Below, in pieces: positions 42,922 through 49,359 of a DNA stretch of 49,359 nt. The first letter of the stretch is position 1. Each line of letters begins with the position of its first letter. The stretch lies in contig JAKAVA010000091.1 in NCBI GenBank assembly GCA_021827645.1, forward strand, positions 1 through 49,359, in the 5' to 3' direction. The translations under genes were made by a program, and so were the position numbers. The DNA comes from Planctomycetota bacterium. GTDB lineage: Bacteria > Planctomycetota > Phycisphaerae > WQYP01. The notes below the pieces were generated by a model. That model worked only from the letters and a program-made list of their open reading frames with translations. It did no database searches and was not told where the DNA came from.

Positions 42922-43835
42922 CCAGAAATGAAATTCACGCGTCCATCATGCAGGTACTCGGGAGTGCCGGCATCCGCCCCCGCCATCGTTTCGGCCAGAA
43001 TTTCATGATTGAACCCCGCACGCTGGAGGCAATCGTCCGATGCGCCGAAATTACCGGTGACGAGCTGATTCTGGAAATCGGCCCCGGACCCGGCAATCTC
43101 ACACGCCTCCTGGCGCAACAGGCCGCTCATGTGCTGGCCGTTGATATCGATCGTCAACTTCTTCCGGCGGCCAAGGCGGCTCTCTCCGATTGCACCAATA
43201 TCACCTGGCTCTGCGCCGACGCTTTGGACGGAAAACATCGGCTCTCCAACGAAGTGCATGAAACGCTCTCGACATTGTCCGTCGGGCGGAATGTTAAACT
43301 GGCGGCCAATCTTCCCTACAACATCGCCAGCCCGCTGATAGTGGTTCTGCTTTCGCTTTTGTGGCGACATCTGCACGGCCAGCCCGGCGGCATTCCGTTC
43401 CGCAGTTTCACCTTCACGGTTCAACTGGAAGTTGCCCGGCGCATGACCGCCGCACCCGATCAGCCCGATTACGGGGCCCTGACGGTCATGATTGCTGCCA
43501 TCGCCGATGCCCAATTGATCACCACTATTCCTCCCGGCCATTTCTGGCCGCCGCCACAGATTGACTCTGCGCTCGTGCAGTTGATGCCCCGGCCCGAGCG
43601 GGCTGGTGGAATCCGCGATTTTGCCTTTATGGAATCCGTCGTGTCGCAGATGTTTTCACATCGACGGCAAACCATCGGCAACGCACTGCGGCACAGTTTT
43701 CACGGCCGTATTCCGCGCGAGGCGTTCAAACCTGATGATTCGCCGTGGCTCAAACGGCGTGCGGGTGAATTATCGGCGGAGGACTTCATGGCGCTGGCGA
43801 ATCGGTTGCAGGAGATGGTATCCTGCCGGGACTGA
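42918..43835 (+). CDS. rsmA: 16S rRNA dimethyladenosine transferase
   Basis: 305 residues; the ATG overlaps the upstream stop as ATGA. Dimethylates two adjacent adenines in the 3' hairpin of 16S rRNA. RHRFGQNFMIEP opens the domain, LILEIGPGPGNLTRLLA is the SAM site, and LAANLPYNIASPL carries the NLPY catalytic motif. The C-terminal small domain contains MFSHRRQTIGNAL. Somewhat longer than the E. coli protein (273), with an extra loop before the NLPY motif. Confidence 0.93.
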   Translation: MTRNEIHASIMQVLGSAGIRPRHRFGQNFMIEPRTLEAIVRCAEITGDELILEIGPGPGNLTRLLAQQAAHVLAVDIDRQLLPAAKAALSDCTNITWLCADALDGKHRLSNEVHETLSTLSVGRNVKLAANLPYNIASPLIVVLLSLLWRHLHGQPGGIPFRSFTFTVQLEVARRMTAAPDQPDYGALTVMIAAIADAQLITTIPPGHFWPPPQIDSALVQLMPRPERAGGIRDFAFMESVVSQMFSHRRQTIGNALRHSFHGRIPREAFKPDDSPWLKRRAGELSAEDFMALANRLQEMVSCRD

Positions 43836-43867
43836 TGATGTATGGAATTTGATGTGGATGTGGATGA

Positions 43868-44758
43868 ATGATGGAACCCAATCATGTGATCTATCTCAAT
43901 GGCCAAATCGTGGATGCCGAATCGGCGCGGCTCTCGGTATCAGACAGCGGTTTTCTCCATGGGGTGGGCCTTTTTGAAACCATGCGGGCGCACGGTGGAA
44001 AGGGCGTGCTGACCGGCGCCCATATCGCGCGGCTTAATGCCAGTGCCGAGGCGATCGGACTCGAGCTGCACCTCGACGAAGCCGTCATACGCGAAGCCAT
44101 CGCCGAATTGCTTCAAGCCCGTGGGCTTTCCGATGCGCGGGTGCGGCTCACCATTTCCACCGGCCCGGTCGATCCCAACGCCGAACCGACGCCCACCGTT
44201 CTGATCACCGCCGCCCCATGGGTTCCGCGACCCGAGGAACTTTATCAATCCGGCATGCATGTGGTCATCTCCGAGCTGTTTCAAAACCCGCGGTCGGTAA
44301 CCTGCGGCCATAAAACCATCAGCTACCTCGATCGGATGATGTCGCTGCAGAAAGCCCGCACCGCCCGGGCAGGGGAGTCCATCTGGTTTACGGAAGTGGA
44401 CAAGCAGCTTGCCGAGGGATCGATCAGTAATATTTTTCTGGTATCGCAGGACGGCACCATCCGCACACCGCCGCTGATGTGGGACAAGTTTCCGCAGTTC
44501 CGGCTTGTGCTGCCGGGAATCGCCCGCCGTCTGGTCATCGATACCGCCCGTGAAATGGGGTTGCCGCTGGAGGAAAAGCCGCTCCATATCCGTGATCTGC
44601 TTGAGGCCCGCGAGGTTTTCCTCACCAATGTGATCATGGGCGTCATGCCGGTATGCCGGGTGGAACAGCATGTCATCGGCAGCGGGGCGCCGGGTGAACT
44701 CTCCGGCCTCCTGCGCCGGCGTATCCAGCAGATATTGGAGCAGTCCGATGCGCAATAA
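43868..44758 (+). CDS. PLP-dependent class IV aminotransferase (branched-chain aminotransferase or ADC lyase type)
   Basis: 296 residues. Two ATGs in a row (43868, 43871) with no clear ribosome site; GGATGTGGATG repeats precede. Fold-type IV marks: VSDSGFLHGVGLFETMRAHGG, RLTISTG, the PLP-lysine in VTCGHKTISYLDRMM, EGSISNIFLV and the REVFLTNVIMGVMPV end. The HKTISYLDRM form is closer to 4-amino-4-deoxychorismate lyase (folate pathway) than to IlvE, but the sequence alone does not settle this. Confidence 0.82.
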   Translation: MMEPNHVIYLNGQIVDAESARLSVSDSGFLHGVGLFETMRAHGGKGVLTGAHIARLNASAEAIGLELHLDEAVIREAIAELLQARGLSDARVRLTISTGPVDPNAEPTPTVLITAAPWVPRPEELYQSGMHVVISELFQNPRSVTCGHKTISYLDRMMSLQKARTARAGESIWFTEVDKQLAEGSISNIFLVSQDGTIRTPPLMWDKFPQFRLVLPGIARRLVIDTAREMGLPLEEKPLHIRDLLEAREVFLTNVIMGVMPVCRVEQHVIGSGAPGELSGLLRRRIQQILEQSDAQ

Positions 44759-45914
44759 ATCCCGCACTCCGGCGGCGCCTTCCAATGCCCGCCCGCCGAA
44801 GCTCTCAGATGTTGTGGCCCAACTCGAAAAGATCGCCCCGCCAGCCTATGCCGAGCCATGGGATCACGTGGGACTTCTGGCGGCGCCGAGTTCCGATCGG
44901 CCGGTTCGGCGCATCCTGATCGCGCTGGACCTCACCGTGGAGGTGTACGAGCAGTGCCGGAAAAAGAAAACCGATCTACTCATCTGCTACCATCCGCCGA
45001 TCTTTGATCCGATCCGCACGCTGGTGCCACGTGACTGCACACCGCCATCGCTGGCCATGGAACTGTTTCGCCGTGGTGTGGCGATTTACTCGCCGCATAC
45101 AGCGCTGGATGTGGCCGAGGGTGGAACCAACGACGCACTCGCCGCAGCACTGGGACTTCGTGTGGAGCGCTCCATGCAGCCGGGCCGCGAGATCGATCCG
45201 CAGTTTAAGCTCGTAACTTTCGTGCCGCCTGACGCGGTTGAAAAACTCGCCGCTGCCGTATTTGAGGCCGGCGCGGGTCATATCGGCAAAAACAGCCGCT
45301 ACACCTGCTGTAGTTTTCACACGCCGGGGCACGGCACTTTCCGTGGTGATGAAACGACTCATCCGGCTGTAGGAAAAAAAGAGCGGCTTGAAGTCGTGCC
45401 GGAGATTCGGTGGGAAACGGTCGTCCATCAGACGGTACTCTCGCAAGCCATCGCGGCATTAAAAGCGGCCCATCCCTATGAGGAACCCGCCTTCGATGTC
45501 ATCCCCATGGCCAACCCATCCACCCATCCCGGCATGGGGCGGATTGGGACGCTGCCCAAAGCGATTCCGCTGAGCGAATTGGCCAAGCTGGCCAGAAAAT
45601 GCCTGCGGCTGCCGCTGGTGCAGATCACCGGCTCCGCGTCCGTGCGGGTCCGCACCTGCGCCATCGTCGCCGGCAGCGGTGGAAAATTGGCTCTGGAGGC
45701 ATGGCGGAAAGAGCCGTTCGATGTGCTGATTACCGGCGAACTCAAACACCACGATCTGCTCGCCTATCGCGCCGCCGGAATCCATGTCCTGCTGCTCGGC
45801 CATGGGGAATCGGAAACGCCCGTTCTGCAATCGCTCTCGGCCCGGCTTCGGCAGATATTCCCCGGCCTCGAAATCGCGGTGATTCAACCCTGCGGTGTGA
45901 TATCCATATCGTGA
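44748..45914 (+). CDS. NIF3 / GTP cyclohydrolase I type 2-like protein
   Basis: 388 residues; ATG at 44748 with GGAG 7 bases before, overlapping the previous gene by 11 bases. Two NIF3 halves hold the dimetal site: EPWDHVGLLA and CYHPPIFDP with SPHTALDVAEGGTNDALA at the front, TGELKHHDLLAYRAAGIHVLLLGHGESE at the back. The insert between them (about 145-255, with AHPYEEPAFDV) is the PII/CutA-like YqfO domain. Widespread but of unproven function; links to GTP and metal metabolism have been proposed. Confidence 0.87.
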   Translation: MRNKSRTPAAPSNARPPKLSDVVAQLEKIAPPAYAEPWDHVGLLAAPSSDRPVRRILIALDLTVEVYEQCRKKKTDLLICYHPPIFDPIRTLVPRDCTPPSLAMELFRRGVAIYSPHTALDVAEGGTNDALAAALGLRVERSMQPGREIDPQFKLVTFVPPDAVEKLAAAVFEAGAGHIGKNSRYTCCSFHTPGHGTFRGDETTHPAVGKKERLEVVPEIRWETVVHQTVLSQAIAALKAAHPYEEPAFDVIPMANPSTHPGMGRIGTLPKAIPLSELAKLARKCLRLPLVQITGSASVRVRTCAIVAGSGGKLALEAWRKEPFDVLITGELKHHDLLAYRAAGIHVLLLGHGESETPVLQSLSARLRQIFPGLEIAVIQPCGVISIS

Positions 45915-45971
45915 TAAACCCGTTTCCCCGTGATGAGGGAATCATCGTCTTGTGCAAAGCGGAATGAAATA

Positions 45972-47732
45972 TTAAATCGTGCCAGGTATGTCGGTTCGGA
46001 TCGTTCGGGATGGGGCGGAAGTGAGGTTTTCCATCACTTCGTGATCAGCATCGGCGCGGTTTTCCAGGATCGACCGCAGCTTGGCCAAGGCTTTCATTTC
46101 AATCTGCCGCACGCGGGCCTTGGTGACACCGAATCGCTCGGCAATCTGGGTGAGACTTTCCGGGGGCGAGCCCGCCTCGAGCCCATAATGCAGGGCCAGA
46201 AGCGTCCGCTCCCGCTGGGGTAGCTGAGTCAGGGCATCGACGAGTTTACCCTGCATCAGCAGCATGTCGACCGCATCGGGCACGCTCTGCTGAGCCGGAG
46301 CACCGAGTTGATCCAGCAGGTCATCCTGCGAGATGAGCAGGCGGTTGGCACCCGATGTGGGGGTGCCGAATCGATGGGCATAATTCTTCATCAGGGCGTA
46401 TGAGAGATACGTGCTGAAGCGGACGTTACGCGAAAAATCATACGAGTCAGCAGCCCGCATCAGCCAGAGATTTCCATCGGAGATCAATTCAAGTAAATTT
46501 TCATTATTCTGGCAGTGCTTCCGCGCCACCAGCACCACAATGCGCAGATGCGACTGCAGAATAAGATTGCGGATGCTCTCCGCCTCCGCGAGCAGGGATT
46601 CAACAAGCTCCAGATCGGCATCGGCAGCGTCGAGCGGGTCGATATCCAACTGCAGGCGCCATGCCTTGAACCGCAGATAATTCATGCGGCGGAAGGCATC
46701 AATCACCAGCGGCTGGGGCATGATCGGCTGGCGGAAGGCATCCTGAAGATAAGGGGGCAGATTCCCCGGCCGGCGGAGCAGATATTGCTGCTGACCTTCC
46801 TCCAGCGGTTCATTGGCGGCGGCCTGCCTCGCCGCAGCCGACAGTTCACGAAGGATGATCTTATCCGCATCGGCATGCTCAAAGAGCGGGTTGTGAACAA
46901 ATTTGATGGGGATCGACTTGATCCGCTCCGCCTGCTGCTGCGATACAATTTGTTCAATACTTTCCGGAGTGCGGCAATACCGCTTGGCCAGGCAGTCCAC
47001 GGATATGCCACGCCGGAAACATTCCGAAATCATCTGTCGGTCGGCGTCCGTGAGGCGGGCGGGAGATTCCGTAAATATCGCCTCGGCCGGGTTTTCGGCA
47101 TCATGCCGCCGGATAATATCACGAATCGTTTCAGGGCTTCTTCCCGTTCGCCGGGCAATACGGCGGGAAATCAGTTTCAGGCAGCAGTGGCACTTGGTCG
47201 ACATCCGCCGGGCGCGGGCGATGATCTGCGCCTTTTCAATCTCCGGTATCTGGCGGTACCGGGCCGCATCCGCCAGTCGTCGGGCATGGCGTTGACTGAA
47301 CGTGGCCACCTGAGATTGACGAAACCCGACGCGCCGCACCCCATCCGCAAAGACATACCGCATGGCCGGCAGGCCCTGCCGACGCCAACGCTGGATTGTC
47401 TTGCTGGATACGCCGAATTCAGTTGTCACTTCATCAAGCGTGAGAATTTTTTCACTGGCATCCGATGCCTTAATGTCAATGGTGGATGAGATGTATTCAA
47501 TCAGGCTCGGCAGGTCCGCCAGCAGTCCGCGTCCGGAGAGCGTAATGTGCGAATCCTGGCGTGCTTTGTAGCCGGTAATTTTGTACTGGATGTAATCCCA
47601 TGGATACTGCTCTTCGGGGTCAATTTCAGAGAGAAGTTCAAGGGCGGCGTCGAGTTGTTGCCGACGTTTGACCGCCGGCGTGTATGCCAACTGGCGGGCC
47701 AATTCGTCGAGTTTTGCGTCTGACCATTTCAA
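45972..47732 (-). CDS. Sigma-70 family RNA polymerase sigma factor with a long HTH-bearing N-terminus
   Basis: 586 residues. The start is TTG at 47732, with AGGAG 8 bases before. The last 200 residues are a sigma factor: region 2 at about 390-455 (HLRIVVLVARKHCQNNENLLELISDGNLWLMRAADSYDFSRNVRFSTYLSYAL) and region 4 at about 500-560 (LPQRERTLLALHYGL, LTQIAERFGVTKARVRQIEMKALAKLRSIL). The first 380 residues are unusual: a MerR/excisionase-like helix-turn-helix at 97-140 (LTLDEVTTEFGVSSKTIQRWRRQG), and two further HTH-like units at about 185-209 and 229-262. They may bring the polymerase to particular sites or sense a signal. Confidence 0.85.
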   Translation of the reverse strand: MKWSDAKLDELARQLAYTPAVKRRQQLDAALELLSEIDPEEQYPWDYIQYKITGYKARQDSHITLSGRGLLADLPSLIEYISSTIDIKASDASEKILTLDEVTTEFGVSSKTIQRWRRQGLPAMRYVFADGVRRVGFRQSQVATFSQRHARRLADAARYRQIPEIEKAQIIARARRMSTKCHCCLKLISRRIARRTGRSPETIRDIIRRHDAENPAEAIFTESPARLTDADRQMISECFRRGISVDCLAKRYCRTPESIEQIVSQQQAERIKSIPIKFVHNPLFEHADADKIILRELSAAARQAAANEPLEEGQQQYLLRRPGNLPPYLQDAFRQPIMPQPLVIDAFRRMNYLRFKAWRLQLDIDPLDAADADLELVESLLAEAESIRNLILQSHLRIVVLVARKHCQNNENLLELISDGNLWLMRAADSYDFSRNVRFSTYLSYALMKNYAHRFGTPTSGANRLLISQDDLLDQLGAPAQQSVPDAVDMLLMQGKLVDALTQLPQRERTLLALHYGLEAGSPPESLTQIAERFGVTKARVRQIEMKALAKLRSILENRADADHEVMENLTSAPSRTIRTDIPGTI

Positions 47733-47763
47733 GGTCGCAACTCCTGCTATACCGTCACTCTGT

Positions 47764-47769
47764 ATTATA
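47764..47769 (-). promoter_or_regulatory. -10 box of the sigma factor gene
   Basis: Exact TATAAT on the minus strand, about 30 bases before the TTG start. No convincing -35 lies upstream, so its activity is uncertain. The remainder of 47733-48274 has no gene I can support; a frame at 47980-48222 lacks coding character. Confidence 0.35.
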
Positions 47770-48148
47770 CCTCGGATCGATCACTTAAGCGAGGCGATGG
47801 ATTTACGACTGATACCCGTTTTGGGCACCAGCGTCTGCTATACCGGACAGGGTTATTGACTGGCAAAAGTCTTATAACCATTCCACGTTGCGGCCGATAA
47901 CTCTGCACGGAAGATGGGACCCTGAGTCAGTTCCATACCACCGCCAAGCTCGATCTCGCCGCAAAGTGTTCGTGCGAATATGTGTAGAAGTGTAGGTTTT
48001 ATATGTTGTTATGTTTCATTTATGGCGGATGATTCTGCGTTCAGGCCCGGCGAAATAAAGGGCTTGCTACCACCTTTACAAAAGTTTATCATATCCCTTG
48101 CTTTCAGATCACACGGCTGCTTGTGCGTAATATGGATCGGCATGCGGC

Positions 48149-48209
48149 GGTGGGTGGTAAGGAGCGTGGGGCTGGGTGCACCAACCGCCCACCAAGCTCA
48201 GCTTTGGTT
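48149..48209 (+). promoter_or_regulatory. Two overlapping hairpins in the accD leader
   Basis: GGTGGGTGGT (48149-48158) pairs with ACCGCCCACC (48184-48193), ten pairs with one G-T; the loop holds AAGGAG. ACCAAGCT (48191-48198) can instead pair with AGCTTTGGT (about 48200-48208). Both use bases 48191-48193, so the two forms exclude each other. Confidence 0.35.
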
Positions 48210-48274
48210 CGATCATGGTTGAATCATCAAGTGGTCACGGATGATGCGGAGCTTGTATAAGGAAGACGACACTC

Positions 48275-49126
48275 ATGGCTGAATTAACAGAAGTGGTCCC
48301 CGATACCAAAATGAGATTTACAGCAACAAGAAAAAATGTGAACGTACCCGCTGGCCTGTGGCTGGGATGCCCCGGATGTGCCCGCATGGTATACCGCAAG
48401 GAAATGGAGGAACACCTTCATTGCTGTCCTTATTGCGGCCACCATTTTCGCGTTACGGCGAGACAGCGGATTGATATCTTGGTCGACCCGGGTAGTTTTG
48501 AGGAACGGGATGCGGCGCTCAAGGCCTCCGATCCCCTGAACTTCAAGGCGAAAAAGGCGTATGCCCAGCAACTGCGCGAGGCACGCGAGGCGACCGGCGC
48601 CGGCGATGCCCTGATCAGCGGTCTGGCGCACATCAAAGGCCGGCGTGTGGTGCTGGCGGTATTGGATTTTTCGTTCCTCGCCGGATCCATGGGAACCGTC
48701 GTCGGTGAAAAGCTTACCCGCGCGATTGAAACAGCCACCGAATCGCGCCTTCCTCTCATCGTCGTCTCCTGCTCGGGCGGGGCGCGCATGCAGGAAAGCA
48801 CCCTGAGTCTCATGCAGATGGCCAAGACATCCGCAGCCCTGGCCCGCCACGCGGCCGCGGGTCTGCTTTATATCAGCTTGCTGACCGATCCGACGACCGG
48901 CGGCGTGACGGCAAGTTTCGCCATGCTCGGCGATATTATTTATGCCGAGCCCGGTGCGATGATCGGTTTTGCCGGTCCGCGCACCATTGCCAATACGATT
49001 CGCATGGAACTGCCGGAGGGATTCCAGCGGGCGGAATTTCTGCAGGAAAAAGGGTTTGTGGATCACATCATTCCACGCCAGGAATTGCGCTCGGTGCTTG
49101 CCCGCGCCATTGACTATTGCTGCTGA
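48275..49126 (+). CDS. accD: Acetyl-CoA carboxylase carboxyltransferase subunit beta
   Basis: 283 residues; ATG at 48275 after AAGGAAG. With AccA it moves the carboxyl group from biotin to acetyl-CoA, the first step of fatty acid synthesis. The four-Cys zinc ribbon is at residues 32, 35, 51 and 54 (LGCPGCARMVY, CCPYCGHHF), and the crotonase-type core has VVSCSGGARMQESTLSLMQM, LLTDPTTGGVTASFAMLGDI and EPGAMIGFAGPRTI. It stands apart from accA here and is divergent from the sigma factor gene. Confidence 0.95.
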   Translation: MAELTEVVPDTKMRFTATRKNVNVPAGLWLGCPGCARMVYRKEMEEHLHCCPYCGHHFRVTARQRIDILVDPGSFEERDAALKASDPLNFKAKKAYAQQLREAREATGAGDALISGLAHIKGRRVVLAVLDFSFLAGSMGTVVGEKLTRAIETATESRLPLIVVSCSGGARMQESTLSLMQMAKTSAALARHAAAGLLYISLLTDPTTGGVTASFAMLGDIIYAEPGAMIGFAGPRTIANTIRMELPEGFQRAEFLQEKGFVDHIIPRQELRSVLARAIDYCC

Positions 49127-49359
49127 ATTCCCCGCCCGGTGAAATCCGCAGCAGTGCTACACCGTAGTACAGCCCCGCGCTCCTCTGACTCGACTTTATT
49201 ATCCACCTGAAACCGTCTTGGACTGCCGGCCCCGGCTGACTCATACCCACTTTCGTGAGGGGAGATTTGGTTTAGATCGCAATAAATTCGAGGTTGGTTC
49301 GTAATACTGATAGACAAAGGGATTTCGGGCGCGCCGGATTCGCCACAGGAAAGGAGTCT
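49127..49359 (+). other. Gap after accD, ending in a ribosome binding site
   Basis: No gene is visible. The last bases hold GGAAAGGAG (AAGGAG at 49351-49356), a strong Shine-Dalgarno site, so a further plus-strand gene probably starts just past the window. Confidence 0.5.

Noticed and set aside
47980..48222. 80-codon frame between the sigma factor gene and accD
   Set aside because: No ribosome site, odd Cys/Trp-rich composition, and it overlaps the hairpin region.

Overview
The window looks like chromosomal DNA of a planctomycete-like bacterium, possibly Phycisphaerae. This is inferred from several things together: two groEL genes around one groES, a PEP-CTERM surface protein, a large sigma factor with extra helix-turn-helix modules, a fused indolepyruvate ferredoxin oxidoreductase with a C-terminal extension, and a Chlamydia-type class Ic ribonucleotide reductase. 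No rRNA is present, so the taxonomy is not proven.

Layout. 0-2.6 kb: the 3' part of a PD-(D/E)XK restriction-endonuclease-like gene, then a Pho84-like phosphate:H+ symporter behind five 11-bp Pho-box-like repeats. 2.6-5.5 kb: tRNA-Glu(CTC) with a decayed integrated element whose integrase tail is encoded inside the tRNA gene. 5.6-12.5 kb: a cobalamin riboswitch and terminator ahead of nrdA, nrdB and metE, a set of B12-independent enzymes; NrdB has Phe where the radical Tyr normally sits. 12.8-15.7 kb: a PEP-CTERM protein, palindromic control DNA, a broken small membrane-protein gene and a possible structured RNA. 15.7-22 kb: a protein-folding cluster, groEL1-groES-groEL2 / dnaJ-grpE, with an FmdB-type zinc ribbon protein and yacG.

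22-29 kb: photolyase, then dabA and dabB (energy-coupled inorganic carbon uptake), with a divergent LysR regulator across an AT-rich operator region; then mscL with a zinc-ribbon tail. 29.5-32.5 kb: argS and an rsfS gene whose product ends in a histone H1-like Lys/Ala/Pro tail. 32.6-33.7 kb: a RAYT transposase gene between inverted REP palindromes, plus a second partial copy; both copies carry a relic of the start of a DNA methyltransferase gene. 33.7-35 kb: an OmpR-type response regulator and a MarR regulator. 35.3-41 kb: indolepyruvate ferredoxin oxidoreductase, lspA and a UDP-sugar dehydrogenase. 41.5-46 kb: a DUF192 protein, an unknown membrane-anchored protein, rsmA, a class IV aminotransferase and a NIF3 protein, tightly packed. 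46-49.4 kb: the unusual sigma factor and, divergently, accD. The window ends on a ribosome binding site for a gene beyond it.

The clearest functional unit is the riboswitch operon: when cobalamin is scarce the switch should let transcription through, supplying a B12-free reductase and a B12-free methionine synthase together. Family assignments rest on reading motifs by eye; no searches were run.
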